Translations under genes and position numbers: made by a program
Shown: piece after piece, positions 42,560 to 51,205 of the stretch
Layout of the letters: each line of letters opens with the position of its first letter
How positions within the stretch are numbered: position 1 is the first letter of the stretch
Assembly: GCF_018069625.1 (NCBI RefSeq)
Contig: NZ_CP072941.1
Coordinates: 6,262,001-6,326,000, forward strand
DNA from: Streptomyces yatensis
Lineage (GTDB): Bacteria; Actinomycetota; Actinomycetes; Streptomycetales; Streptomycetaceae
Reading direction: 5' to 3'
DNA length: 64,000 bases
Notes under the pieces: model-generated
Seen by the model: only the letters and a program-made list of their open reading frames with translations
What the model was told of the DNA's origin: nothing
The model's database searches: none

Positions 42560-43195
42560 ATGCAGCAACACACTGAGGGACACCGCCCGCACCCCCGCCG
42601 TCTGGTCCTCGCGACCCGCAACGCCTACAAGATCACCGAACTGCGCTCCATCCTGGGCGAGGCCGGCCTCGACGCCGAACTCGTCGGCGCCGACGCCTAT
42701 CCGGAGGTCCCGGACGTCAAGGAGACCGGCGTGACCTTCGCGGAGAACGCCCTCCTCAAGGCCCACGCCCTCGCCCAGGCCACCGGTCACCCCGCCATCG
42801 CCGACGACTCCGGCCTCTGCGTGGACGTCCTCGGCGGCGCCCCCGGCATCTTCTCGGCCCGCTGGTCGGGCCGGCACGGCGACGACCGCGCCAATCTCGA
42901 CCTGCTGCTCGCCCAGCTCTCCGACGTCCCCGACGAACACCGCGGCGCCCACTTCGAATGCGCCGCCGCCCTCGCCCTCCCCGACGGCACCGAGCGCGTG
43001 GTCTCCGGCCGGCTCTCCGGCACGCTCCGTCATGAGCCCGTGGGCGGCGGGGGGTTCGGCTACGACCCGATCCTCCAGCCCCACGGCGAGACCCGCACCT
43101 GTGCCGAGCTGGACCCGGAGGAGAAGAACGCCATCAGCCACCGCGGCAAGGCGTTCCGCGCCATCGCCCCGATCGTCCGCGAACTCCTGGGGTGA
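42560..43195 (+). CDS. rdgB: XTP/dITP diphosphatase (non-canonical purine NTP pyrophosphatase)
   Basis: A 211-residue Ham1/RdgB enzyme that hydrolyses ITP, XTP and dITP to the monophosphate, protecting nucleic acids from deaminated bases. Motifs are LVLATRNAYKITEL (substrate-binding SHR-like start), FAENALLKAHA, ADDSGLCVDVLGGAPGIFSARW, and the C-terminal FGYDPIL plus KNAISHRGKAF. ATG 42560. It is followed by a perfect hairpin and tRNA-Leu on the other strand. Confidence 0.96.
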   Translation: MQQHTEGHRPHPRRLVLATRNAYKITELRSILGEAGLDAELVGADAYPEVPDVKETGVTFAENALLKAHALAQATGHPAIADDSGLCVDVLGGAPGIFSARWSGRHGDDRANLDLLLAQLSDVPDEHRGAHFECAAALALPDGTERVVSGRLSGTLRHEPVGGGGFGYDPILQPHGETRTCAELDPEEKNAISHRGKAFRAIAPIVRELLG

Positions 43196-43210
43196 GCCCC
43201 GTAGGACGCC

Positions 43211-43246
43211 GCGGGCCCGGCCCGCGCTGAGGCGGGCCGGGCCCGC
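43211..43246. terminator. Terminator after rdgB
   Basis: A perfect 15-bp stem, GCGGGCCCGGCCCGC (43211-43225) with GCGGGCCGGGCCCGC (43232-43246), six-base loop, between rdgB and the convergent tRNA-Leu. Confidence 0.9.
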
Positions 43247-43258
43247 GTTCGCGCGGCG

Positions 43259-43342
43259 TGCGGCCGGAGGGACTCGAACCCTCACGGGAGTTACCCCACT
43301 GGGACCTAAACCCAGCATGACTGCCAATTCCATCACGGCCGC
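43259..43342 (-). tRNA. tRNA-Leu (TAG)
   Basis: On the minus strand GCGGCCG (43336-43342) pairs with CGGCCGC (43260-43266), with discriminator A at 43259 and no encoded CCA. The anticodon arm CTGGG-TTTAGGT-CCCAG reads TAG. A long variable arm (GTGGGGTAACTCCCGT) and T arm GGGTTCGAGTCCC confirm a class II leucine tRNA. This decodes the rare CUA codon family. Confidence 0.95.
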
Positions 43343-43419
43343 TCGGCACGGTCATGGTACTGCCTGGTGAACGGGGGCCGGGGCGGCAGCCCCGGGCCCG
43401 TCACAGCTCCAGGTCCCCG

Positions 43420-43887
43420 TCACAGCCCCAGGTCTTTGATGATCTTGGCTACGTGGCCGGTGGCCTTGACGTTGTACAGGGCGCGCTCGACCTTGCCCTG
43501 CTCGTCGACGATGACGGTGGAGCGGATCACGCCGAGGACCGTCTTGCCGTAGAGCTTCTTCTCGCCGAAGGCGCCGTACGCCTCGAGGGTCTCCTTGGCG
43601 GGGTCGGCGAGCAGCGTGACCTTCAGGTCCTCCTGGTCCCGGAACTTGGCCAGCTTCTCGGGCTTGTCGGGCGAGATGCCGATGACGTCGTAGCCGTGAC
43701 CGGACAGGAAGGCGAGGTTGTCGGTGAAGTCGCACGCCTGCTTGGTGCAACCGGGGGTGAGCGCGGCGGGGTAGAAGTAGACGATCACCTTGCGGCCGGC
43801 GTGGTCGGCGAGCGAGACCTCCCTGCCGTCCGCGTCGGGGAGGGTGAAGGCGGGGGCGGTGTCGCCGGGCTGCAGTCGCTCGCTCAT
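43420..43887 (-). CDS. bcp: Thioredoxin-dependent peroxiredoxin (BCP)
   Basis: A 155-residue bacterioferritin-comigratory-protein peroxiredoxin that reduces hydroperoxides. The peroxidatic Cys lies in PAALTPGCTKQACDF, with a second Cys five residues later as in atypical two-Cys BCP. FTLPDADGREVSL starts the fold and GISPDKPEKLAKF is the conserved helix. In the motif the usual YPxxxTPGCT is kept (YFYPAALTPGCT). ATG 43887. Confidence 0.96.
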   Translation of the reverse strand: MSERLQPGDTAPAFTLPDADGREVSLADHAGRKVIVYFYPAALTPGCTKQACDFTDNLAFLSGHGYDVIGISPDKPEKLAKFRDQEDLKVTLLADPAKETLEAYGAFGEKKLYGKTVLGVIRSTVIVDEQGKVERALYNVKATGHVAKIIKDLGL

Positions 43888-44025
43888 GGTCTGGTGCTCC
43901 TCGTGGCATCGGGGGTACGTACCCGACATTAGCCAGCTTCCCGTCCGGGGGTGCCGTGGGGCGGGGAGGAGGACGAGCTGACAGACTGTCCATCACGAAT
44001 CATCGAGACTGACGGAGGCAGCGCG

Positions 44026-44388
44026 GTGTCGGATGCCAGGACCCCTGCGCAGATCGAGGCGGACATCGCCCGCAGGCGGCAGGAGCTCGCCGTGACGCTC
44101 GACGAGATCGGGGTGCGGGTGCACCCGAAGACGATCATCGGGGACGCGAAGGCGAAGGCGGCGTCGGCCGTGGACCGGACCGCCGGACGGGCCTATGTGT
44201 CCGCCAACCGCGTGGTGGCGGGCGTGCGGGGCCAGTTGGTGTCGGAGGAGGGCCGGCCCCGCATGGAGCGGATCGTGCCGGTCGCGCTCGCCGTGGCCGG
44301 GCTGGCCGGGCTGCTCGCGCTCTCGGCGCGGTCCTCCCGGTCCGCCAAGGCGTCCCGCTCCTCGTGGTGCTCCAAGCGGCACCGCTGA
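44026..44388 (+). CDS. DUF3618 family membrane-associated protein
   Basis: A 120-residue protein from GTG 44026. The start matches DUF3618: RTPAQIEADIARRRQELAVT LDEI, split here only for length, then VHPKTIIGDAKAKAASAVDR. One transmembrane helix follows at about residues 88-106 (PVALAVAGLAGLLALSA) and a Ser/Lys/Arg-rich tail. The function is not known. It sits between bcp (divergent) and the GroES-like gene. Confidence 0.88.
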   Translation: MSDARTPAQIEADIARRRQELAVTLDEIGVRVHPKTIIGDAKAKAASAVDRTAGRAYVSANRVVAGVRGQLVSEEGRPRMERIVPVALAVAGLAGLLALSARSSRSAKASRSSWCSKRHR

Positions 44389-44473
44389 ACGAACGGCGGC
44401 CGGCGCCGCCGAGAAGGCGGCCCGCACCGGCCCTGAGGCGTCATCGCGCCGTCCGGCCAGGTACGGTCATGGC

Positions 44474-44815
44474 GTGAGTGCGAACACGACCCATGACAAG
44501 CTGCCCATCCGGATGCTGCACGACCGTGTGCTGGTCCGCACCGACATTCCGGAGGGCGAGCGCCGGTCGTCCGGCGGCATCGTCATCCCCGCCACCGCGG
44601 CGGTCGGCAGGCGGCTGGCCTGGGCCGAGGTGGTCGCGGTCGGGCAGAGCGTACGGACCGTGGAGCCCGGTGACCGGGTGCTCTACGACCCGGAGGACCG
44701 GGCCGAGGTCGAGGTCCGCGGGGTCGCCTACGTCCTGATGCGGGAGCGAGATCTGCACGCGGTGGCCGCCGAGCGGCTGGAGGGCGCGGAGGACTCCACG
44801 GGGCTCTACCTGTAG
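44474..44815 (+). CDS. GroES-like co-chaperonin, stand-alone
   Basis: A 113-residue protein from GTG 44474 with the Cpn10 fold: KLPIRMLHDRVLVRTDIPEG, RRSSGGIVIPATA (the mobile-loop region), WAEVVAVGQSVRTVEPGDRVLY and VRGVAYVLMRERDLHAV. It is longer than GroES (about 97), with an N-terminal extension and a C-terminal tail ending GLYL. No groEL is adjacent, so it may serve a GroEL elsewhere or another client. The final codons and downstream bases are duplicated as a 34-bp repeat. Confidence 0.85.
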   Translation: MSANTTHDKLPIRMLHDRVLVRTDIPEGERRSSGGIVIPATAAVGRRLAWAEVVAVGQSVRTVEPGDRVLYDPEDRAEVEVRGVAYVLMRERDLHAVAAERLEGAEDSTGLYL

Positions 44816-44871
44816 GGACACCGCGGGATCGGACATGCTCTACCCGTAGGGACACCGCGGGATCGGACATG
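44804..44871. repeat. 34-bp tandem duplication across the GroES-like stop codon
   Basis: Two adjacent 34-bp copies beginning CTCTACC and ending GATCGGACATG (44804-44837, 44838-44871) differ at one base. The first contains the TAG stop of the GroES-like gene; the second changes CTGTAG to CCGTAG. Confidence 0.95.
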
Positions 44872-44876
44872 ACAGA

Positions 44877-44903
44877 GGGTGGTGACGGTCTCCGTCACCA
44901 CCC
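44877..44903. terminator. Terminator between GroES-like and PBP genes
   Basis: A perfect 12-bp stem GGGTGGTGACGG (44877-44888) and CCGTCACCACCC (44892-44903) with a TCT loop, between convergent genes. Confidence 0.9.
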
Positions 44904-44926
44904 TCCGCCGTTCGTGGCCCGCGGCC

Positions 44927-47278
44927 TCAGCCGCCCACCGGCCCCCCTGGGCCGCCCGGATCGCCACCCGGATCACCCGGCCCGCCAGGACCGCCCGGCC
45001 CCGGCTCGGTCGTCGGCCCGCCGGTGGGGATGTCCGTCGGCGGGGTGGGGATGGTCGGGGGCGTGGTGGGCGGCGTCGGCGGGGTGTCGGTCGGCGCCGT
45101 GGGGACCGAGGTGTCCGGCGGTGCGCCGGTCGGGCGAGTGGTGACCACCGGCGGCAGGGAGCCCGGCGGCTGCTGGCCGGTCTGGGAGCCGTCGGGGGCG
45201 CTCGCCCCGTCCTCCAGCCGCAGATCGAACTCGGCCGGTGGCTTGCCGTCCAGCGCGCCCGAGGTGTACTGCGCCCAGATCTCGGCGGGATAGCCGCCGC
45301 CGTTGATCCGCTCCAGGCCCGTCGCCCCGTACAGCGGCTTCTGTACGCCGGTATTGGAGTCCTGGCCCATCACCGCGACCACGGTCGCCAGATCCGGGGT
45401 GTAGCCCGCGAACCAGGCGGCCTTGTCCTCCTCGGCGGTGCCCGTCTTGCCCGCCGCGGGGCGCTCGGCGGCCTGGGCGGCGGTGCCGGTGCCGCCGTCG
45501 ACCACGCTCTGCAGTATCGAGGTGGTGGTGTCGGCGGCGCTGCGCGGGATGGCCTGCCGGTTCTCCCGGTCCGGGAGATCGACCCGCGCCCCGTCCTTGG
45601 TGACCTCCTCGACCAGGCTGTACCTGCCGTGCTCGCCGTGGTTGGCGAGGGTCGCGTACGCCTCGGTCATGTCCAGCACGCTCGCGGTGGCGGGGCCGAG
45701 CGCGATGGAGGGGGAGGCGTGCAGATCGGGGGTGTTCCTGGGGACGCCCAGGTCGATGGCGGTCTGCTTGACCTTGGCGGGGCCGACGTCCTGGGCCATC
45801 TGCGCGTACACCGAGTTCACGGAGTTGTCGGTGGCCGTGGTGACGTCGATGTCGCCGTAGTCGACGTCGTCCTCGTTGGCGGGAGAGTAGCCGGTGGGCC
45901 CCTCCGGGCCGATGACCTCGCGCTTGTTGTCGCCGTTGTAGAGGGTGTCCGGGGTGATCGTCTGACCGTCCTGGGTGGTGGACCCGTAGCGCACCGCCGA
46001 GGTGAAGACGAATGGCTTGAACGTGGATCCCACCTGGTAGTCACGGCGGGTCGCGTTGTTGACGAACTGCTTGGTGTAGTCGATCCCGCCGTAGAGCGCG
46101 ACCACCTTCCCGGTCTTCGGGTCGATCGAGGCGCCGCCCGCGCGGACATAGCGGTCGACCTTGCGGTCCTCCGGGCTGAGCTTGCTCATCAGCCGGTCGC
46201 GCACGGCCTCGGCGAAGGCGTCCTGCTTCTTCTTGTCGATCGTGGTGGTGATGCGGTAGCCGCCGCGCGCCAGGGTCTGCTCGTCGATGATCCCGTTGCT
46301 GGTGAGGTAGTCCTCGACGGCCTCGACGAGATAGCCGCGCTGGCCGGACATGCCGGAGGGGGCCCTGGCCTCGGAGGGCGCGGGGAAGGTCATCTTCTGC
46401 CGGTCGGCCCTGGTCAGCCAGCCCTTCTTCACCATGCCGTCCAGGACGTAGTGCCAGCGGGCCGTGGCCCGACCCTTGTTCTGGGGATGGGCGACGATGT
46501 CGTAGGAGCTGGGGGCGTTCAGCAGGGTCGCCAGATACGCGCCCTGGGCGGTGTCGAGCTCGCCGATGTCCTTGCCGTAGTACGCCTGGGCGGCGGCCTG
46601 GATGCCGTAGGCGTTGCGCCCGAAGTAGCTGGTGTTGAGGTAGCCCTCGAGGATCTTGTCCTTGCTCACCTCCCGGTCCAGCTTGATCGCGATGAAGAAC
46701 TCCTTGGCCTTGCGGGTAACCGTCTGTTCCTGGTCCAGGTAGTAGTTCTTCACGTACTGCTGGGTGATGGTGGAGCCGGACTGCTTGCCCTTGCCGGTGG
46801 CGGTGTTCCAGGCGGCCCGGACCATCGCCTCGGGGTTGATGGCCGACTCCGAGTAGAAGTCCCGGTCCTCGGCCGCGAGCACCGCGTGCTGGATCCGCTT
46901 GGGCACCTGGCTGAGCTGGACGTTCTCCCGGTTGACCTTGCCCTCGCGGGCCAGCTGGGAGCCGTCGGAGTAGAGGTAGACATTGCTCTGGGCGATCGCG
47001 GCTCTGTTCGCCGGGGGGATGTCGACGAGCAGATAGCCGGTGACGAGCCCGCCCGCGATCAGCAGGACGATCAGGAGGAAGCCGCCGAGGACCATGCGCC
47101 AGGTGGGCAGCAGCCGGCGCCATCCGGTGCGCTGGGGACGGCCCTTTCTGCCCTTGGCCGGTTTGCCCGCGGGGAGGCCGTCCGCGTGGTGCGGCGTGTC
47201 GTGGTTGCCATCGTCGATGCCGGGCCGGGCACCCGTTCCGGCCGCGCCACCGTCGATCAACTGGGGCTCGTCGCTCAT
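44927..47278 (-). CDS. Class A penicillin-binding protein (bifunctional transglycosylase/transpeptidase)
   Basis: A 783-residue peptidoglycan polymerase. A basic cytoplasmic N-terminus is followed by one membrane helix (about residues 62-84). The glycosyltransferase domain has EDRDFYSESAINPEAMVRA with the catalytic Glu, and GGSTITQQ-like SGSTITQQYVKNYYL. The transpeptidase domain has SxxK in GSTFKP (about residue 416), a SVN triad element in DNSVNSVYAQMAQ, and KTGTAEE (about residue 611). The C-terminal 90 residues are Pro/Thr/Gly-rich (PTDTPPTPPTTPPTIPTPP) and probably span the wall. ATG 47278. Confidence 0.95.
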   Translation of the reverse strand: MSDEPQLIDGGAAGTGARPGIDDGNHDTPHHADGLPAGKPAKGRKGRPQRTGWRRLLPTWRMVLGGFLLIVLLIAGGLVTGYLLVDIPPANRAAIAQSNVYLYSDGSQLAREGKVNRENVQLSQVPKRIQHAVLAAEDRDFYSESAINPEAMVRAAWNTATGKGKQSGSTITQQYVKNYYLDQEQTVTRKAKEFFIAIKLDREVSKDKILEGYLNTSYFGRNAYGIQAAAQAYYGKDIGELDTAQGAYLATLLNAPSSYDIVAHPQNKGRATARWHYVLDGMVKKGWLTRADRQKMTFPAPSEARAPSGMSGQRGYLVEAVEDYLTSNGIIDEQTLARGGYRITTTIDKKKQDAFAEAVRDRLMSKLSPEDRKVDRYVRAGGASIDPKTGKVVALYGGIDYTKQFVNNATRRDYQVGSTFKPFVFTSAVRYGSTTQDGQTITPDTLYNGDNKREVIGPEGPTGYSPANEDDVDYGDIDVTTATDNSVNSVYAQMAQDVGPAKVKQTAIDLGVPRNTPDLHASPSIALGPATASVLDMTEAYATLANHGEHGRYSLVEEVTKDGARVDLPDRENRQAIPRSAADTTTSILQSVVDGGTGTAAQAAERPAAGKTGTAEEDKAAWFAGYTPDLATVVAVMGQDSNTGVQKPLYGATGLERINGGGYPAEIWAQYTSGALDGKPPAEFDLRLEDGASAPDGSQTGQQPPGSLPPVVTTRPTGAPPDTSVPTAPTDTPPTPPTTPPTIPTPPTDIPTGGPTTEPGPGGPGGPGDPGGDPGGPGGPVGG

Positions 47279-47557
47279 GTCTCCTGAGACTCCTCGGCCG
47301 CCGTCGAGGGTTGCGCGGCGGCAGGATCGTGCACGGTCGGGCGATTCGCGTCGTACGCCCGATAAAACACTGTCGCATCATCCGTTCCGGGCCGAGGACG
47401 TGGCGCGCACCCGTGACTGGTCTGTGACCGGCCATATGGATGATTCCGCTCACACCATCCGGTGAATATTGCCTGGCCGTCCCTCCGGTCACCCCACTAG
47501 GCTCCGGATTTTGGCGCCGGCCGGGCGCCGCGGTCGGGGGAGGGAGGGGCGGGGCGG

Positions 47558-48358
47558 ATGCGGCTGTACGCGGCTGTCGCGGTCAGCGGCTTCAAACGCT
47601 ACGCGACGTATCGGGTCGCCACCGTGGCCGGGGTCTTCACCAATACCGTTTTCGGCTTCATCCTCGCCTACACCTACACCGCGCTGTGGGACGAGCGGCC
47701 GCACCTCGGCGGCTACGACCTCGCCCAGGCGCTGACCTTCGTCTGGCTCGGCCAGGCGCTGCTGGCGGCCGTCGGGCTGCTGGGCGGCGGCTTCGAGGAG
47801 GAGCTGCAGGAGCGCATCCGCTCCGGTGACATCGCCGTGGACCTCTACCGCCCCGTCGACCTCCAGACCTGGTGGCTGGCCGCCGAGCTCGGCCGGGCGC
47901 TGTTCCAGCTGCTGGGGCGCGGCGTGGTGCCGATGGCGGTCGGGGCGCTGGTCTTCGAACTCCGCATGCCCGCCTCGCCCTTGACCTGGCTGTGGTTCCT
48001 GCTGTCGGTGGCGCTCGCGGTGTGCGTCGGCTTCGCGGTGCGCTATGTGGTCTCGCTCGCCTCCTTCTGGCTGCTGGACGGGACGGGGCTGTCGATGCTG
48101 AGCGGGCTGCTGTGCCTGTTCTTCTCCGGGATGATCCTGCCGCTCAATGTCTTCCCCGGGCAGCTGGGCGAGATCGCCCGCGCGCTGCCCTGGGCGGCGA
48201 TGCTCCAGGTGCCCGCGGATGTCTTCCTGGAGGAGCACCGGGGGGCGGGGCTGCTGGCGGCCTTCGTCTTCCAGGCGGGGTGGATGGTGGTGCTGCTGGC
48301 GGCCGGGCGGGTGCTGCAGTCGGTGGCGACCCGGAAGGTGGTGGTCCAGGGTGGCTGA
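47558..48358 (+). CDS. ABC-2 type exporter permease, subunit 1
   Basis: A 266-residue membrane protein with about six spans, MRLYAAVAVSGFKRYATYRV at the start, LYRPVDLQTWWLAAELGRAL in a loop and SGMILPLNVFPGQLGEIARA near the end. It belongs to the ABC-2 permease group formerly called DUF990. ATG 47558 follows GGAGGGAGG. Its stop lies inside the next permease gene (8-bp overlap). With the second permease and ATPase it forms a complete exporter; the cargo is unknown. Confidence 0.9.
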   Translation: MRLYAAVAVSGFKRYATYRVATVAGVFTNTVFGFILAYTYTALWDERPHLGGYDLAQALTFVWLGQALLAAVGLLGGGFEEELQERIRSGDIAVDLYRPVDLQTWWLAAELGRALFQLLGRGVVPMAVGALVFELRMPASPLTWLWFLLSVALAVCVGFAVRYVVSLASFWLLDGTGLSMLSGLLCLFFSGMILPLNVFPGQLGEIARALPWAAMLQVPADVFLEEHRGAGLLAAFVFQAGWMVVLLAAGRVLQSVATRKVVVQGG

Positions 48359-49169
48359 GTCGGCCGTGTCCGCCGGGCTGCGGGCCTACGTCCTGATCGT
48401 CGGGATGTGGGTGCGCTCCACGATGGCGTACCGCACCTCGTTCCTGATCATGACGCTGGGGAACCTCCTCGCGACCGGCCTGGACTTCGTCGCGATCGCG
48501 CTGATGTTCACCCACATCGGGCAACTGGGCGGCTTCACCCTTGACGAGGTGGCCTTCCTCTACGGCACCACCAGCGTCGCCTTCGGCCTCGCCGATCTCA
48601 CGCTGGGCAGCATGGGCCGGCTGGGCCGGCGGGTGCGCGACGGCACGATGGACACCCTGCTGGTGCGGCCGGTGCCGATACTCGCCCAGGTCGCCGCCGA
48701 CCGCTTCGCGCTGCGCCGGCTGGGCCGGATCACTCAGGGGGCGGTGCTGCTCGGCTGGTCGCTGAGCCGGCTGGACATCGACTGGACGGTGGACCGGGCG
48801 CTGCTGATGCCGGTGATGCTGCTGAGCGGGGGTGCCATCTTCGGGGCGCTGTTCGTGCTCGGCGGAGCCTTCCAGTTCTGGGCCAAGGACGCCTCCGAGG
48901 TGCAGAACGCCTTCACCTTCGGCGGGACCACGCTGCTGGAGTACCCACCGACGGTCTTCGGCAAGGAGCTGCTGCGGGGCGTCACCTTCGTCATCCCGCT
49001 GGCCTTCGTCAACTGGCTGCCGGCGCTGTACATCCTGGGCCGCCCCGATCCGCTGGGGCTCCCGGCCCGGATCGGCTTCGCGGCGCCGCTGGTCGCCTGC
49101 GGCTGCTGTGCGGTGGCGGGACTGGCCTGGCGGGCGGGGCTGCGGGCGTATCAGAGCACGGGGAGCTGA
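48351..49169 (+). CDS. ABC-2 type exporter permease, subunit 2
   Basis: A 272-residue permease from GTG 48351, overlapping the previous gene by eight bases. It shows about six spans, the loop RRVRDGTMDTLLVRPVPILA shared with DUF990-type permeases (compare RSGDIAVDLYRPVDL in subunit 1), and FGKELLRGVTFVIPLAFVNW near the end. The two permeases are paralogues and probably form a heterodimer. The ATPase gene follows 25 bp later. Confidence 0.9.
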   Translation: MAESAVSAGLRAYVLIVGMWVRSTMAYRTSFLIMTLGNLLATGLDFVAIALMFTHIGQLGGFTLDEVAFLYGTTSVAFGLADLTLGSMGRLGRRVRDGTMDTLLVRPVPILAQVAADRFALRRLGRITQGAVLLGWSLSRLDIDWTVDRALLMPVMLLSGGAIFGALFVLGGAFQFWAKDASEVQNAFTFGGTTLLEYPPTVFGKELLRGVTFVIPLAFVNWLPALYILGRPDPLGLPARIGFAAPLVACGCCAVAGLAWRAGLRAYQSTGS

Positions 49170-49194
49170 ACGGGGAGTTGAGGGGAGGACGGCC

Positions 49195-50166
49195 ATGGAC
49201 GATCTGATCGAGCTCGACGGTGTCGAGAAGGTGTTCCAGGTGCGGCGCAGAGCCGGGCTGATGCGCCGTGAGCGGCGCGAGGTGCGCGCCGTGGACGGCA
49301 TCAGCTTCCGGGTGCCGCGCGGCGAGATGGTGGGCTACATCGGCCCGAACGGCGCCGGGAAGTCCACCACGATCAAGATGCTGACCGGGATCCTGGTGCC
49401 CAGCGGCGGACGGCTGCGGGTCGCCGGGATCGATCCCTCCAGGGAGCGGACCCGGCTCGCGCGCCGGATCGGGGTGGTCTTCGGGCAGCGGACCACCCTG
49501 TGGTGGGATCTGCCGCTGCGCGATTCGTACGCGCTGGTGCGGCGGATGTACCGGATCCCCGACGACCGCTACCGGGAGAACCTGGACCGCTGTGTGGAAC
49601 TGCTCAACCTGAGCGAGCTGTTGGACGTGCCGGTGCGTCAGCTCTCGCTCGGCCAGCGGATGCGCGGCGATATCGCGGCCGCCCTGCTGCACGACCCCGA
49701 GGTGCTCTATCTCGACGAGCCGACCATCGGGCTCGATGTGGTCAGCAAGGCGAAGGTGCGGGAGTTCCTGCGCGATGTGAACGCCGAGCAGGGCACCACC
49801 GTGCTGCTCACCACCCACGATCTGACCGATATCGAACTGCTGTGCAAGCGGGTGATGGTCATCGACCACGGCCGGCTGGTCTACGACGGCGGGCTCGACG
49901 GACTGCACGCGGTCGGGGAGAGCGAACGCACCCTCGTGGTCGACCTGGAGCAGGAGCTGCCGCCCATCGAGATCCCCGGCTCCCGGACGGTGCGGGTCGA
50001 GGGGCCCCGGCAGTGGCTGGCCTTCCCGGCGACCAGCAGCGCGGCGCCGATCGTCTCGGCGGTCGCCGACGGCTATCCGCTGGTGGACCTCTCGGTGCGC
50101 GAGCCCGAGATCGAGGACGTGATCGCGAGGATGCTGCACGGCGGGGCGCCGGGGCGCGGAGCGTGA
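49195..50166 (+). CDS. ABC exporter ATPase
   Basis: A 323-residue ATP-binding subunit; ATG 49195 follows GAGGGGAGGA. Walker A is GPNGAGKSTTIKML, the Q loop is FGQRTTLWWDLPL, the signature is LSLGQRMRGDIAAALL (LSxGQ), Walker B is VLYLDEPTIGLDV and the H loop is LLTTHDLTD. The QRTTLWWDLP block is typical of ATPases paired with DUF990 permeases. About 80 extra C-terminal residues may contact the permeases. The last codons with the stop are duplicated (50143-50194). Confidence 0.94.
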   Translation: MDDLIELDGVEKVFQVRRRAGLMRRERREVRAVDGISFRVPRGEMVGYIGPNGAGKSTTIKMLTGILVPSGGRLRVAGIDPSRERTRLARRIGVVFGQRTTLWWDLPLRDSYALVRRMYRIPDDRYRENLDRCVELLNLSELLDVPVRQLSLGQRMRGDIAAALLHDPEVLYLDEPTIGLDVVSKAKVREFLRDVNAEQGTTVLLTTHDLTDIELLCKRVMVIDHGRLVYDGGLDGLHAVGESERTLVVDLEQELPPIEIPGSRTVRVEGPRQWLAFPATSSAAPIVSAVADGYPLVDLSVREPEIEDVIARMLHGGAPGRGA

Positions 50167-50210
50167 GCGGGGCGGCCGGGCGCGGAGCGTGAGCGGGGCG
50201 CTGGGGCCGG
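50143..50210. repeat. 26-bp tandem duplication across the ABC ATPase stop codon
   Basis: GGGGCGCCGGGGCGCGGAGC plus GTGAGC occurs at 50143-50168 and again at 50169-50194 with minor changes, followed by a partial third copy. The gene's TGA (50164-50166) is in the first copy. Confidence 0.85.
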
Positions 50211-50290
50211 TACGCGCGCACGACGGATCGGGGGCGGCGCCCCCGTACGAGATACGGGCCACGGCCGGTGCCCGCCGTTAGTCTGTCCGT

Positions 50291-51094
50291 ATGACGAGCG
50301 CTGGTTCTTCCCAGGGGGCGAGCCCCGACCTCCCGGACCCGGCCGCGATGCGGGCTTCCGACGCCGAGCGCGAGCGGATCGCGGAGGTCCTCCGCGAGGC
50401 CGTCGCCGAAGGCCGCCTGGACATGGAGGAGTTCGACGAGCGGCTGAACGCGGCCTACACGGCGCGCACCCATGGCGAGTTGGAGCCGCTGGTACGGGAC
50501 CTCCCGGTGCCCGGCAGCGCCGCGCCCGCCCCGGCGACCCCGGCCGATCCCACCGGCTGGCGGGAGCGCATCGGCGGCACCCCGACGTCCCGCATGGGGA
50601 TCGCGATCATGGGCGGCTTCCAGCGCAAGGGCACCTGGACCGTGCCGCGCCGCTTCACCGCGTTCACCCTCATGGGCGGCGGCGAGATCGATCTGCGCGA
50701 GGCCCGCTTCGAGGACCGCGATGTGGTGATCCGCTGCTTCGCGCTCATGGGCGGGGTGCAGATCATCGTCCCGCCGGACCTGGAGACGCATGTCAGCGGC
50801 ATCGGGCTGATGGGTGGTTTCGACCACACCGGGTCCGCCGATGGGGACCCCACCGGTCCTCGGGTGACCGTCACCGGCCTCGCGCTCTTCGGCGGGGTCA
50901 GCGTCGAGCGCAAGCTCCGCAAGGAGGAGCACAAGCGCATGAAGGAGGAGCGCCGCCGGCTGAAGGCCGAGCGCCGGGAGGAGCTGCGCACCGAGCGCCG
51001 GGAGCTGCGGGGCGCACGGCGCGATGGGCGGCGTGAGGAGCGGGAGGAGCGCCGGCTGTCCCTGGAGAAGGAACGCCGCCGCGACGACTACTAG
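50291..51094 (+). CDS. DUF1707/LiaF-like membrane-stress protein
   Basis: A 267-residue soluble protein. The N-terminal DUF1707 block (about residues 20-72) reads MRASDAERERIAEVLREAVA, EGRLDMEEFDERL and YTARTHGELEPLVRDLP. A beta-repeat region follows with IMGGFQRKGTW, FTLMGGGEIDLREA, ALMGGVQIIVPP and LFGGVSVERK, as in LiaF-like cell-wall-active-antibiotic response proteins. The last 60 residues are an almost pure Glu/Arg/Lys helix, probably a coiled coil or membrane-surface tether. No membrane helix is seen. Role inferred from family: sensing or modulating envelope stress. Confidence 0.88.
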   Translation: MTSAGSSQGASPDLPDPAAMRASDAERERIAEVLREAVAEGRLDMEEFDERLNAAYTARTHGELEPLVRDLPVPGSAAPAPATPADPTGWRERIGGTPTSRMGIAIMGGFQRKGTWTVPRRFTAFTLMGGGEIDLREARFEDRDVVIRCFALMGGVQIIVPPDLETHVSGIGLMGGFDHTGSADGDPTGPRVTVTGLALFGGVSVERKLRKEEHKRMKEERRRLKAERREELRTERRELRGARRDGRREEREERRLSLEKERRRDDY

Positions 51095-51157
51095 GGCTCT
51101 TGCCGGGCTTCTGGAGAGGCCCGGGGCTGATCCGGCTGAGGGCTCCGGGCTGACCGG

Positions 51158-51205
51158 CTGAGCCTGCGGCGAGAGCTCGGCCTGAGCCTGCGGCTAGAGC
51201 TCGGC
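51158..51205. repeat. 24-bp tandem duplication across the SGNH hydrolase stop codon
   Basis: CTGAGCCTGCGGC and GAGAGCTCGGC form a unit at 51158-51181, repeated at 51182-51205 with one change (G to T) that forms the TAG stop on the minus strand (51194-51196). Confidence 0.9.

Noticed and set aside
43259..43342. tRNA-Leu as an integration site
   Set aside because: No integrase, no duplicated tRNA end and core genes on both sides.
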